DNA of 64,000 nt, taken from contig CAWCOH010000003.1 in NCBI GenBank assembly GCA_963797115.1, positions 157,243 through 221,242 of the forward strand, in the 5' to 3' direction. The notes beneath the pieces are model-generated. The model worked only from the letters and a program-made list of their open reading frames with translations, did no database searches and was not told where the DNA came from. Shown here in pieces: positions 9,195 through 19,081 of this stretch; the first letter of the stretch is position 1, and each line of letters begins with the position of its first letter. This stretch comes from AP-15 sp963797115. Its GTDB lineage: Bacteria; Pseudomonadota; Alphaproteobacteria; ATCC43930; CGMCC-115725. Position numbers and translations under genes: made by a program.

Positions 9195-9602
9195 TCAAGC
9201 GATCTGGCTGAGCTTATCGGTCGGGTAGCCGAGGATGGTGGCGACGCGGCCGGTATCGTGATCGGAGTAGACGAAGGCCGGTCCGTCGATGCGATAGCGG
9301 CCCTTCCAACCGATGGCGAACGTGGTATCGCTTTCTTCGATGTGGATCGGTTCGCTCTCCCCGTCTCGAGCCAGCCTTGCCGCGAGCCGGTCGGCGGGGT
9401 CGAGCAGCCAGGCATCGCCGGTTTCGGTGGAGAACAGGACCAGCTGACCGAGGGTAACGATGCGGCCGTCGTGCTCGGCGGCCCGGCGCTGGATATAGCG
9501 CACCTCATCGGCCAGACGAAAACTCTTGCCCTCCACAATCCGCTTGCCTGGTCCACGCCTGATGGGTTTTCGACCCCGAGCGGGCCTGGAGGGGATTGCC
9601 AT
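9195..9602 (-). CDS. Conserved hypothetical protein, divergent partner of the 9601-11215 gene
   Basis: A 135-residue protein from ATG 9602 (MAIPSRPARGRKPIRRG), with a basic N terminus and a beta-rich body ending YPTDKLSQIA. Its ATG physically overlaps the ATG of the plus-strand gene at 9601, so the two genes share a start region and are transcribed divergently; GTG 9614 is an alternative start. I recognise no domain. The tight arrangement suggests a two-gene unit, perhaps mobile. Confidence 0.55.
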   Translation of the reverse strand: MAIPSRPARGRKPIRRGPGKRIVEGKSFRLADEVRYIQRRAAEHDGRIVTLGQLVLFSTETGDAWLLDPADRLAARLARDGESEPIHIEESDTTFAIGWKGRYRIDGPAFVYSDHDTGRVATILGYPTDKLSQIA

Positions 9603-11215
9603 GGAATTGTTCACCCAGCTGTTCGGCGATCTGGTGGCCTTCGTCTACCACTGCTTCGACCGCATTGTCATTTACGGTTACCTCAGCGGGCTCTCGCGGC
9701 CCGAGCAGGTCGTGCATTTTTTCCGTCAGGTGGTCGGCGTACCGGTCGTCGGCAAGGAGATCCTGAGCCAGCGCACCGCCGACTACCAGAACTGGGTGGA
9801 AGCCTTCGCCCGCAATCATCGGCTGCCGATCGAATGGGCCGAGAAGGGCGTGCGCAAGGAAGATTATTCCTGCCCTGGCAACGCCGCATGGCCAGGGACA
9901 ACGCCTACGGCGTGTACTTCATCTTCAAGAGCATGGAGCAGGGGCCGAGCTTTCGCGTCAGCGTTCCCAAATACGCCACCACGGATCCAAATTACCGCAT
10001 CCTCGCCCGCCAACGCAGCCGCTTCACGCACTACTACTTCTACCTTCGCGATGAAACCTTGGGCCCGATGGTGATGCGGGTGGCCTCGTTCTTCCCGTTC
10101 CAGACCACCTACTACCTCAACGGCCACAGCTTCATCGAGCAGGAGCTGATGCGGGCACAGATCGGCTTCCGCAAGACCGACAACGCCTTCCTCGCGGTTG
10201 ACGACGTCGCCGCGCTGCAAGCCGCCGCCGACAAGCTGAGCCCGCAAATCATCCGCCAGCGGCTCGACTACTGGACCCTGGTCTTGGGCCCGAAATTCTC
10301 CACCAAGGAACGCCAGCAGCTCAATCTCTCACGCTTCTATGCAATTGCCCAGATCGAGTATTGCCGCAACTTCATCTTCAAGCGCAACTTTCCCATCCAT
10401 AAGCTGTTCGAGCGCAGCTGCGAACTCGGCCTGTGGCGGCTGACCGGCGACAAGATCGCCGAGATCTTCGGCACCCGCCTGAACCGCAGGATGCGCGGCA
10501 AGCTCGCCACCGTCATCGATCGCATCGAGCACGGCCATCACGTCTTCCGCGCCTACTTCAAGAACGCCTTCCTCAAACAGTACGAAAAGTTCTCGACCTT
10601 CCTGCGCAACGAGCTGGTCTCCAACAACCTCGCCGACTTCCGCCTCAAAAAGGGACTGGACCACCTCGACGCCGTCCGCCAGCGCTTCCAAACCATCACC
10701 GCGCGCTTTGCCGGCTTCCAGGCTCAGCGGCTCAATGTCCACGTCGACTTTCCACTGCTGCAGCGCCTCGCTCTGCCGATCACCGTCGGCGCGGTGCGCT
10801 ATCCCGGATCAAGATCCACGATCGGCGCATTATCCGCCTGCTCGAACTCCTCCTCCATGGCGGCAGTCATGTCGGCGGTTGGACCGCCAAACAAATCCAC
10901 CACGCCGTCCTCGCCACCTTCCACCTCTCCGACAGCGCCTACGGCCTCAACCAACTGCGCTACGACCTGCGCAGGCTGAAGGGCCACGGGCTGTTGCAGC
11001 GTGACGGCTCCCGCTACGCCTACCGTCTCACCCCCAAGGGGGTCCAGGTCGCCCTGCTTTTTCTGTTCTTCCACAAACGCCTCTGCGGCCCGCTCGCCAA
11101 CAGCCGCTTCCACCACCGCCCCGACCCCCATCACCAGCCGGCCAGCAAGCTCGAAGCCGCCTACCACCGCGCCGACAACGCCATCCAACAGATCGTCGAT
11201 CTGCTGGCCGCCTGA
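9601..11215 (+). pseudogene. Large conserved hypothetical protein with C-terminal winged-helix-like region, two frameshifts
   Basis: ATG 9601 begins MELFTQLFGDLVAFVYHCFD. The reading frame shifts at about 9870 and about 10805. Corrected, it gives about 535 residues: a large N-terminal region rich in aromatics (VYFIFKSMEQGPSFR, RFTHYYFYLRDE, YYLNGHSFIEQEL) and a C-terminal region (LLHGGSHVGGWTAKQIH...LNQLRYDLRRLKGHGLL) that looks like a winged helix. I remember similar unassigned proteins as multi-copy in Rhizobiales, which would fit a transposon-like gene, but no catalytic triad is evident. Confidence 0.6.
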
Positions 11216-11248
11216 CCTAAGCGTCGCGATTGTTGAACTCTTCTTGTC

Positions 11249-11292
11249 TACGATTCTCGGGGCTAGAATTTACGATTCTCGGGGCTAGAATC
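11249..11292. repeat. Two tandem 22-bp units at the IS1634 target
   Basis: TACGATTCTCGGGGCTAGAAT followed by T or C occurs twice head to tail (11249-11270, 11271-11292), then a TAGAATCTAG remnant. IS1634 is inserted at the last TCTAG. Confidence 0.8.
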
Positions 11293-11302
11293 TAGAATCT
11301 AG

Positions 11303-13258
11303 CCCGAACTTTGGCCAGATTTTGAGTTAAGCCACAGAAAATAAATGATATTGGATGGCAAGCAGTCATGTAAGGTGGCAGATTTTGATTGACTACTGAC
11401 GCCGATTACGCTTCGGTCACCGCATGTATGTGGCTGTCGTCCCGAACCGAGGCTCACCACCGGCTATCCTGCTGCGCGAGAGCTACCGCGAGGCCGGCAA
11501 GACCAAGAACCGAACCCTCGCCAACCTGTCGCGCTGGCCCGCCGAGCGCATCGAGCAACTCCGCGCGGTGCTGCGCGGCGACAAGCTGCTGCCCGCTGCC
11601 GAGGCGGTGGAAATCGTCCGCGCGCTGCCGCACGGCCACGTGCTCGCCGCGCTCGGCACCGCGCGCCGCATCGGGCTCGACACGCTGCTGCCGCGCCGGG
11701 CGCCGCAACGCCGGCGCGATCTGGCGCTGGCCCTGATCGTTGCGCGCCTGCTCGAGCCGGCCGCCAAGCTGGCGACCGCGCGGATGCTGGACCCCACCAC
11801 CGCCAGCCATTCGCTGGGCGAGATGCTGGGGCTGGGCCGGGTCGCCGTCAAGGAGGTCTATGCCGCGCTCGACGGGCTGGGCCGCGAGCAGCCGTTTATC
11901 GAAGCCACGCTGGCCCGCCGGCACCTCAAGGATGGCGCGTTGCTGCTTTACGACGTCACCTCGAGCTACCTCGAAGGACGCTGCTGCGAACTGGCGCAAT
12001 ATGGCTACAGCCGCGACCACCGTCGTGACCGGCCGCAGATTGTCATCGGCCTGATGTGTACGGGCGACGGCTGCCCGGTGGCGGTCGAGGTGTTCGAAGG
12101 CAACACCGCCGATCCGCTGACCCTGTCATCGCAGATCGACAAGCTGAAGCAGCGTTTCAAGCTGCAGCGGGTGGTGATGGTGGGCGACCGCGGACTACTG
12201 ACCAGCGCGCGGATCGAGCAGACACTGCGTCCGGCCGGTCTGGATTGGATCACTGCGCTGCGAGCTCCGGCGATCAAGCAGCTCGCCACCGCGGGCGGGC
12301 CGTTGCAGCCCTCGCTGTTCGATAATCGCGACATGGCCGAGGTCACCAGCCCCGACTATCCGGGCGAACGCCTGGTGGTCTGCAAAAACCCGTTGCTGGC
12401 CGAAGAGCGGGTCCGCAAACGCGCGGAGCTGTTGGCCGCCACCGAGAACGAGCTGGCGCGCATCGCGGCCCGCGTGCAGCGGGCGCGCAGTCCGTTGCGC
12501 GGGGCCGCGGCAATCGGCCAGGCGGTCGGAGCAGTGCTGGGCCGGCGCCACATGGCCAAGCATTTCCAGATCAGCATCGCCGACAACGCGTTCAGCTTCA
12601 CCCAAAACCCCCTCAGCATTGCCGCCGAGGCCGCGCTCGACGGCATCTATGTGATCCGCACCAATCTGCCGGCCGCACAGTCCGATGCCCCCACGGGACA
12701 AGCCCGTGGGCTGACGGCCCACGCCACAGTGCGCGCTTACAAAAGCCTCAGCGGCGTCGAGCATGCCTTCCGCTCGCTGAAGACCGTCGATCTCGAACTG
12801 CGTCCAGTGTTCCATTGGACCGCGCCGCGGGTGCGCGCGCACGTGTTGCTCTGCATGCTGGCCTATTATCTGCAATGGCACATGCGCCAGAGCCTCGCCC
12901 CGATGCTGTTCGATGAGCCCGACCCGGCCGCGCGCGAGGCGCAGCGCACCTCACCGGTGGCCAAGGCCGAACCCTCGCCGGCGGCGCAACGCAAGGCCGC
13001 CCGCAAACGCACCGACCCCGCAGAGGGCGAACCGCTCCCGGTGCACAGCTTCCACACCCTGCTCGGCGATCTCGCCACCCTCACCCGCAATGTCGTGCGC
13101 CTCGGGCATGACCACCTCACCGCCGTCCTCGCCACCCCCACCCGCACCCAACACCGCGCCCTCGATCTACTCGGCGTCACCCTCACCGCGTAGACAGACC
13201 GATGCCATCCGCCGCGAATTATCCCAATGGCTTGCCGTCAAAACACGGCAAAGTTCGG
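11303..13258 (+). mobile_element. IS1634-family insertion sequence, complete
   Basis: The left end CCGAACTTTGGCCAGATTTTGA (from 11304, one base inside the end) is matched by the inverted right end CCGAACTTTGCCGTGTTTTGA (ending 13258). TCTAG flanks both sides (11298-11302 and 13259-13263), a probable 5-bp target duplication. The element carries one transposase gene. Intact ends, a visible duplication and an uninterrupted gene point to a recent insertion. Confidence 0.85.
11424..13193 (+). CDS. IS1634-family (IS4 superfamily) transposase
   Basis: A 589-residue DDE transposase. ALLLYDVTSSYLEG (about residues 172-185) holds the first catalytic Asp, VVMVGDRGLLTSARIEQ (about 250-266) the second, and SLSGVEHAFRSLKTVDLELR (about 440-460) the Glu of the YREK-type region. 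An Arg/Ala/Pro-rich insertion sits near the C terminus (about 500-540). It occupies nearly the whole IS with no interruption. Confidence 0.93.
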   Translation: MYVAVVPNRGSPPAILLRESYREAGKTKNRTLANLSRWPAERIEQLRAVLRGDKLLPAAEAVEIVRALPHGHVLAALGTARRIGLDTLLPRRAPQRRRDLALALIVARLLEPAAKLATARMLDPTTASHSLGEMLGLGRVAVKEVYAALDGLGREQPFIEATLARRHLKDGALLLYDVTSSYLEGRCCELAQYGYSRDHRRDRPQIVIGLMCTGDGCPVAVEVFEGNTADPLTLSSQIDKLKQRFKLQRVVMVGDRGLLTSARIEQTLRPAGLDWITALRAPAIKQLATAGGPLQPSLFDNRDMAEVTSPDYPGERLVVCKNPLLAEERVRKRAELLAATENELARIAARVQRARSPLRGAAAIGQAVGAVLGRRHMAKHFQISIADNAFSFTQNPLSIAAEAALDGIYVIRTNLPAAQSDAPTGQARGLTAHATVRAYKSLSGVEHAFRSLKTVDLELRPVFHWTAPRVRAHVLLCMLAYYLQWHMRQSLAPMLFDEPDPAAREAQRTSPVAKAEPSPAAQRKAARKRTDPAEGEPLPVHSFHTLLGDLATLTRNVVRLGHDHLTAVLATPTRTQHRALDLLGVTLTA

Positions 13259-13369
13259 TCTAGTGCGACCGGTGGCAATCAAAGGCAAGGTTGCTCGCGG
13301 TTCACAGAGACCTATCCTGCCCCAGGCTCGCTGTCGCGGTAGAATAGTTGCTTCCGCCGTTTCCGGAAA

Positions 13370-13579
13370 CTGCAGGTGCTCGGAGAAGACGACCCCGCCG
13401 CGGCCAAAAAGAAATTGGACGCCCTGCTAGCGAATGCTCCCTCCGATGCTCCGTGGCGCCAAACCGTCGCTGACCGCCTCGCCGAGCTTTCGCAGAACGT
13501 CGGCGCTGCGCCGTCCGCGCGCGCTTCGGGCCCGACCTTGCGAGACATCGCCCCCGCGCAATCGATGAACCTCAAGTAG
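13370..13579 (+). pseudogene. ccmI: Inverted C-terminal fragment of ccmI
   Basis: The plus-strand frame reads LQVLGEDDPAAAKKKLDALL then ANAPSDAPWRQTVADRL and ends ARASGPTLRDIAP with a stop at 13579. This is the usual C-terminal TPR region of CcmI/CycH, lying in opposite orientation to the rest of the gene (minus, 13590-14345). Both pieces have CTGCAR at the joint, where the minus copy reads YHAAEAALQ. An inversion within the gene is the simplest explanation. Confidence 0.65.
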
Positions 13580-13589
13580 CGCAGAGCAG

Positions 13590-14345
13590 GATTTGTGGTA
13601 GGGTTGAAGGCCTCGAGCAGCTCCTCGTGTTGCAGCGCTGCCTCGGCGGCATGATATCGCGAGCGCAGGTCATCGGGTGTTTTGGCGAATTCATCCTCGG
13701 TCGCCGGCGTCACTGTGCCCTGGGCTTCCAAGACCAAGGCCTCACCTAACTCGGCGTGCAAGGCGATGTTGGCGGGGGCCAAGGCCATAGTGTGGTTAAA
13801 GGCGTCGTGCGCTTCGGGAAAGCGTCCAAGCGACGCCAAGGCGCGGCTCATCTGGTCCAGCCTCTGGGGTCATCCGGCGCCGTCTGCAGATGCGCCTTGA
13901 TCTCGTCGACAGCTGCGCTGAGTTCGGCCGCGCTATGTGGGCTGGCGGCCTCTGGGCCCGTATTCCGGTTGATCGCGGCAGGCGTGCCGACGGTATAATA
14001 GAGGGCGATCGTGGCCGCCGGCAGCAGCCCGGCGATCGCGATTGCGATGCCGAACCGCCACCAGATTTCTGCTGTGCGGCGCGTCGGTGCATTCGAGGTG
14101 GCCGGTTCCCGATTAGCCGCGGCCAGCAGGCCCCGCGTGATTTCGATTCGGAAAGCTCCGGCCTGATCCGGAGTCACCCGGCCTTCAGTGAGCTCCTCAT
14201 CAATCGCGGCAAGCTGGCGGCGAAACAGTGTGGCGACAGGCTCCTCCTCTTCGGTGCCGGATCGCGGCTGGCGGATTATCGGTTCCAGAATGGTCGCCAA
14301 CGTCGTGGCGACCAGCAGCCCCGCGACAATTACGAACCAGATCAT
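13590..14345 (-). pseudogene. ccmI: ccmI (cycH), cytochrome c maturation apocytochrome chaperone, broken
   Basis: From ATG 14345 an N-terminal membrane segment (MIWFVIVAGLLVATTLATIL), a CcmI-type acidic stretch (AAIDEELTEGRVTPDQAGAF) and a second membrane span (IAIAIAGLLPAATIALYYTV) are seen. The frame is lost at about 13850 (PDDPRGWTR then TGA) and TPR-like sequence resumes in another frame (MSRALASLGRFPEAHDAFNH). Homology ends near 13640, the missing end lying inverted at 13370-13579. CcmI presents apocytochrome to CcmFH, so this copy should be non-functional. Confidence 0.8.
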
Positions 14346-14801
14346 CCGGGATCGCCGAGCAGAGCGGCAGCGCGGGCGCGCTCGGTGGGGGTCAAGTCGG
14401 CAAGCCGTGGATCAAGACGTCGCCGCCGTCGCAGCAAGATCGCGCCCGCCCCCAGCACCAGAGCCGGCGGCCCCAGCCACAAAAGCCAAGTCACCGGCTC
14501 GAAGGGCGGATCGAGCAGGACAAAGATGCCGTAGCGGGCGACGATGTAATTCCTCACCTGCTGATCGGTGTCGCCGGAAACCAGCCGTCTGCGTACCAAA
14601 AGGCGCAGATCATGAGCGAGCGAGGCGCTCGACTCGTCAATCGAACTCATTCTGGCAGACGAGACAACGAAGTTCTCGGCTGATCGCCCGGGCCCGCGCC
14701 TCGAGTGCAGGATCGGCCAATCGCTCGGACGGCTCGACCGCCCAGGCGGGCGCACCGATCGCGATCAGCAACGCCGCCGCAAGGAGGGTTCGGCGGATCA
14801 T
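14342..14801 (-). pseudogene. ccmH: ccmH (cycL), frameshifted
   Basis: ATG 14801 gives a signal peptide (MIRRTLLAAALLIAIGAPAWA) and the LRCLVCQN redox motif (about residues 44-51) that keeps apocytochrome thiols reduced. The frame ends at a TGA four codons after the motif. The rest (SIDESSASLAHDLRLLV, a VTWLLWLGPPALVLGAG anchor) continues in another frame to 14342. One missing base at about 14645 explains it. The ATG overlaps the ccmF stop (ATGA), and the stop overlaps the ccmI start. Confidence 0.85.
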
Positions 14802-16789
14802 CCAGGGCCAGCCCGACGCCGGGCGATCCCCGGCATGGCGTTGGCCGGCAGGGCGCGTACGCGTGGGCGCCGGTCGCTCAGCGAGACCATCCCGCCCAGC
14901 GCCGCCAGAACCGCGCCAAACCAGACCCAAGGGACAAGAGGATTGTAATAGGCGCGCAACACCCAACCGCCTTTGCCGTCGCCCTCCCCGAGTGCCAGAT
15001 AAAGGTCGCCAAAGCCGTTGGTAGTGATCGAGGTGTTGCTCGTCCAGCTGCCGGCGATCGGATACCATCGACGCTCGGGATAGACGGTGAACGGCGCGTT
15101 ACCGGGGCGATCGACGGTGATTTCGGCGCGCCGGACCTGATAATTCTCGACGTCGCGCTCGGTGACCCCGACAAAATGGAGGATGCGGCCGGCGATTTGC
15201 AGGCTGTCACCTGCATGCACCGTCTCGATCCGCTCACTGCGCCAGGCGGTCGAGACAGTAATGCCGGCGATCAACACCCCGACCCCGAAATGGGCAATCG
15301 CATAGCCACAGGTGCCGCGCGGCAGATGGCGCAGCCGCCGTAGCACTGTCGCCGGCGGCAATTTCGCGGCGCCCGCACGGTCGGCGAGATCGGCCAGTAC
15401 GCCGAGCGTCGCCCAGACGGCAAGCCCCACCCCGCAGAGCGCGGCGAGAGAGACACCGCGGTTGAAATAAGACACGATCAGCGGCGCCAGGATCGCGCCG
15501 ATCAGCGCCGGCATCAGGCGCAGCAGTGCTGCCCGGATATTGCCGCGCCGCCAGGCAAGCACCGGTCCGATCGTCATCGCGATCAAGCCGGGGACGACGA
15601 TCGGAACAAAGGTCGCATCAAAATATTGTGGTCCGACCGACAGTTTGACGCCGCTCCATACCTCGGCAAAGAGCGGATAGAAGGTGCCGAGAAAGACCGT
15701 CGCCATGCCTGCGGCGAGCAGCAGATTGTTGATCACGAGCGCACCCTCGCGACTTACCGGTGCGAACGGGTTGCCGGAGGAGAGGTCGGGTACGCGCCGA
15801 GCATAGAGGATCAGGCCGCCGCCGATCACGATCCCGATGAGCAGGAGAATGAAGACACCACGCGTCGGGTCGACTGCGAAGGAGTGGACCGAAGTCAGCA
15901 CCCCCGAGCGCACAAGGAACGTGCCGATCAGGCTCATGCCAAAGGTCATGATCGCGAGCAGCAAGGTCCAACGCTGCATGGTCCCGCGCTTCTCGACGAC
16001 TGCGGCCGAGTGCAATAGCGCGGTGCCCAGCAGCCACGGCATGAAGGAAGCGTTTTCGACCGGATCCCAGGCCCACCAGCCGCCCCAGCCGAGCACGTAA
16101 TACGCCCACCAGCTGCCCATCGCGACGCCGATCGTCAGTCCGCACCAGGCGGTCAGAGCCCAGGGGCGCACCCAGCGCGCCCAAACCGCGTCCACCCGCC
16201 CCTCGATTAACGCCGCGATCGCAAAGGAGTAAGTGATCGAAAATCCGACATAGCCGAAATAGAGAAATGGCGGATGGAAAGCGAGGCCGGGATCCTGAAG
16301 CAGCGGGTTCAAATCGCGGCCGTCGGCCGGCACCGGGAACAGGCGCGCAAACGGGTTCGACGTGACGATGATGAACAACAAAGTGCCGAAGCCGAGCAGC
16401 CCCTAAATCGCCAAGGTGCGGGCCCGCAGGCTGGCTGGCAGGCTTCGGCCGAAGAATGCGACGAGCCCGCCGAACAACGCCAGCATGAAGACCCACAGCA
16501 ACATCGAGCCTTCGTGGCTGCCCCAAGCGCCGGTGACCTTGTACAGAATCGGCTTTGACAGGCTCGAATTCTCGAAGACGTTGAGCAGCGAGAAATCGGA
16601 AACGATATGGGCGTGGATGAAGATCGCGTAGGCGAATGCAACAAGGCCGAGCTGCAACCGTGCAGCTGACCGTGCCACGTCCATCAGTGCCCGGTTGGAC
16701 GCGGCCGCGCCAATCAGCGGCACTGTCCCCTGCACGGCGGCCACCAAGAGCGCCAATACGAGCGCGAAATGGCCTATTTCTACGAGCAA
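14798..16789 (-). pseudogene. ccmF: ccmF (cycK) haem lyase subunit with in-frame TAG
   Basis: The full CcmF sequence runs from ATG 16789 (MLVEIGHFALVLALLVAAV) to TGA 14798, about 663 residues, with the signature tryptophan-rich WWD segment (LGWGGWWAWDPVENASFMPW) and many membrane spans. It is interrupted only by TAG at 16403-16405, where the family has Gln (xGLLGFG), so CAG to TAG explains it. CcmF is essential for haem ligation to c-type cytochromes. Unless TAG is suppressed, this copy makes a truncated product of 128 residues. Confidence 0.9.
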
Positions 16790-16831
16790 CTCAGCACACT
16801 CCGAACCGCTGTGGTGGGACGAAGATGGTCA

Positions 16832-17389
16832 TCACTCGTCGGCCGCACGCTGCTTGCCGGCGTCGGCGATCTTCGTGATCAGCGGCAATATCTTTCGATT
16901 GACATCCCGCTCGCCAAGTGGGCCGACATGGCGGTAGCGGATATGTCCGCTGCCGTCGACGATATAGGTCTCGGGCACGCCGTAGACCCCGAAATCGATC
17001 GCAGCAGTTCCAAGCTGATCGATGCCAATGCGACGATAGGGGTTGCCGAAATTATCGAGAAAATGCCTGGAATCGGCGGGCTTGTCTTTGTAGGCAATGC
17101 CGTCGAGGGTAATCCCGGGCTGACGGGCAAGCACCATCAACCCAGGCTGTTCTTCGCGGCACGGCGCGCACCATGACGCAAAGAAGTTGACCAGAGTTAC
17201 CCTGCCGCCGAGGTCCTTACGCGCCAATCCTCGTGCTGGATCGATCAGCCCCGGCAGATTGAAATCAGGGGCCGGGCGGTCAATCAGCGCCGACGGCAGC
17301 AGGCTCGGGTCGTGGTTGAGCCCCATTGCAAAGGCGACGAGCAGCACTGCAAACAGTGCCGCTGGCAGCAGAAAAATGAACCGGCGCAC
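16832..17389 (-). CDS. ccmG: CcmG/DsbE periplasmic thioredoxin
   Basis: A 185-residue membrane-anchored thioredoxin (N-terminal span MRRFIFLLPAALFAVLLVAF). The active site is NFFASWCAPCREEQPGL (WCAPC about residues 73-77) and the cis-Pro loop is YGVPETYIVDGSG (about 135-147). The central acidic GIAYKDKP segment is typical of DsbE/CcmG. It reduces apocytochrome and CcmH thiols in the periplasm. Intact, 15 bp after ccmE. A second copy begins at 63839. Confidence 0.95.
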   Translation of the reverse strand: MRRFIFLLPAALFAVLLVAFAMGLNHDPSLLPSALIDRPAPDFNLPGLIDPARGLARKDLGGRVTLVNFFASWCAPCREEQPGLMVLARQPGITLDGIAYKDKPADSRHFLDNFGNPYRRIGIDQLGTAAIDFGVYGVPETYIVDGSGHIRYRHVGPLGERDVNRKILPLITKIADAGKQRAADE

Positions 17390-17404
17390 CGCGGTTCCGA
17401 CCGT

Positions 17405-17911
17405 TTACTGGCCGCCGTCGGGAGCGGCGGCTTGCAAAGGAGCGGTGCCTTTCAAAGGACCGGCGGCTTCGGTCGCGGCTCCCTCCTGCCAATGTCGGCT
17501 CTTCTTCAGCGCCTCGACCACTTCGCGCGGCATGTATCGCTCGTCATGCTTGGCAAGGATGGTCGAGGCATCAAAGACGCCGTCCAATTCCAGCTTTCCT
17601 TCGGCGACGACACCCTGTCCTTCGCGGAACAGATCGGGGAGGATCCCGTGATAGAGGACGGCGATGTCGGTCTTGCCGTCCGTGATGCGGAAAGCGATGC
17701 GGCTGTCGGCGCCGCGTTGGACGCTGCGATCCTCCACCAGGCCCCCGATCCGCACCCGCCGGTCCGGCGAAATTGCCTGAGTCTTCAGATCGCTCGGGCT
17801 GAAAAAAAAGACGATGTTAGCGCTGAACGCTGTCAGCACCAGCGCTGTGGCTCCAGCCAGCGCAGCCATGCCGAGGGCCACCAGGCCGAGCCGCTGCTGC
17901 TTGCGGGTCAT
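17405..17911 (-). CDS. ccmE: CcmE haem chaperone
   Basis: A 168-residue protein with one N-terminal membrane span (about 10-30) and the OB-fold domain. The haem-binding His122 lies in LAKHDERYMP with Tyr126, the residues that covalently attach and coordinate haem. VRIGGLVEDRSVQRG and VLYHGILPDLFREGQGVVA are family hallmarks. ATG 17911 overlaps the ccmD stop. It carries haem from CcmC to CcmF. Confidence 0.95.
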   Translation of the reverse strand: MTRKQQRLGLVALGMAALAGATALVLTAFSANIVFFFSPSDLKTQAISPDRRVRIGGLVEDRSVQRGADSRIAFRITDGKTDIAVLYHGILPDLFREGQGVVAEGKLELDGVFDASTILAKHDERYMPREVVEALKKSRHWQEGAATEAAGPLKGTAPLQAAAPDGGQ

Positions 17912-18084
17912 CGCCGTGACCCGAGCCGCCGCTGCAGCTTGTCGAGGCTGCGTGCACTGGCGCGATAACGCCACCAGGAAAAGAGCGCGAACCCGCCGAG
18001 CACCGCTGTGGTCAATGCGTAAGCTGGCCACACATAAACGGCATAGCCGCCCATCGCGAAATAAGTGCCGATCGCGCTCATCAT
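17908..18084 (-). CDS. ccmD: CcmD, small haem-exporter subunit
   Basis: A 58-residue single-span protein (MMSAIGTYFAMGGYAVYVWP, then a membrane stretch, then an Arg-rich tail LDKLQRRLGSRR). Length, the GGYAxYVWPAY motif and position between ccmC and ccmE identify CcmD, which helps release holo-CcmE from the CcmABC exporter. The start lies 8 bp after the ccmC stop. Confidence 0.9.
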   Translation of the reverse strand: MMSAIGTYFAMGGYAVYVWPAYALTTAVLGGFALFSWWRYRASARSLDKLQRRLGSRR

Positions 18085-18091
18085 CGTTCGG

Positions 18092-18871
18092 TCACCGCAG
18101 CGCCGCTGGGCTCGCCGGGAAAGGACCTCCGGCCGCGGACGCGCTGGGACACGCGCGCATGCTGTTGAGGCGCAGTGCCCGCGACTTGCGTTCATTGAGT
18201 TCGGTGCCCATGCGCACGATAAGCAAGGTCACAAACAGCAGCATGAACCCCAGAGCCATGACCAACAGTGGCACCAGCATCGAGGCCACGATCGTCGGCT
18301 TACCTAGCCGCAGCACGCTCGCCGGCTGGTGCAACGTATTCCACCAGTCAACCGAAAATTTGATGATCGGCAAATTGACGACGCCGACCAAGGCCAAGAC
18401 CGACCCCGCCCGCCCGCCACGCGCCGGATCGTCGAATCCGGTCACCAGCGCTATGTAGCCGAGATAGAGGAAGAACAGCACCAGCACCGAAGTCAGGCGC
18501 GCGTCCCACACCCACCAGGTGCCCCACATCGGCCGCCCCCACAATGAGCCGGTGGTCAGACAGAGAAAGGTGAACACGGCGCCGATCGGAGCCGCCGATC
18601 GAGCCGCGATTTCAGCCAGAGGATGGCGCCATACCGCCGCGACGCCGCTTGCCGCTGCGACAAATAAATAAATATTGAGCGCCAACCACGCAGCTGGGAC
18701 ATGGACATACATGATGCGGACGGATTCACCCTGCTGATAATCGGGCGGCGCCGTGATCAAGGCCAGATACAGCCCGATTGCGATAACTGCGACGCTTCCC
18801 GAGGAGCACCAAGGCAGAATTGCGGCGCTGATCCGCATGAAGCGTGCGGGATTGGCGAACCGGGTGATCAT
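18092..18871 (-). CDS. ccmC: CcmC haem exporter membrane subunit
   Basis: A 259-residue, six-span membrane protein of the haem-handling family, with the WWD-type segment SLWGRPMWGTWWVWDARLTS (about residues 125-145) and conserved His in MYVHVPAAW (about 56-64). It loads haem on CcmE. First gene of operon 1; promoter element 19082-19150 lies about 210 bp upstream. ccmA and ccmB are not in this operon and must be elsewhere. The product is about 90% identical to the copy at 62370. Confidence 0.95.
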   Translation of the reverse strand: MITRFANPARFMRISAAILPWCSSGSVAVIAIGLYLALITAPPDYQQGESVRIMYVHVPAAWLALNIYLFVAAASGVAAVWRHPLAEIAARSAAPIGAVFTFLCLTTGSLWGRPMWGTWWVWDARLTSVLVLFFLYLGYIALVTGFDDPARGGRAGSVLALVGVVNLPIIKFSVDWWNTLHQPASVLRLGKPTIVASMLVPLLVMALGFMLLFVTLLIVRMGTELNERKSRALRLNSMRACPSASAAGGPFPASPAALR

Positions 18872-19081
18872 TGACCTTGTTTCCCATCGGCGTAAATAGG
18901 ACTGTCTATAGGCGGCACCACAGCCGCAGTCTTGCTCAATCGAGAGCCGGATACGCTGCGGCGCTTGTCATCGACACGAGGACGCAGTGGCCAAGGTTAG
19001 GGAGTCGACCGCGCAAATCTACGTGCAGCTCGGTTTGGAAGACACTGGCTTGGACTGCGCCTCGATAGCCTCGCTACCAGA

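Noticed and set aside
9258..9600. N-terminal extension of the 9601 gene
   Set aside because: The upstream frame is antisense to the divergent gene 9195-9602; homology starts at ATG 9601 in a different frame.
11249..11292. CRISPR-like repeat
   Set aside because: Only two adjacent units with no spacer between them; a simple tandem duplication.
14188..15343. Plus-strand frames over ccmF/ccmH
   Set aside because: Antisense to well-supported ccm genes.
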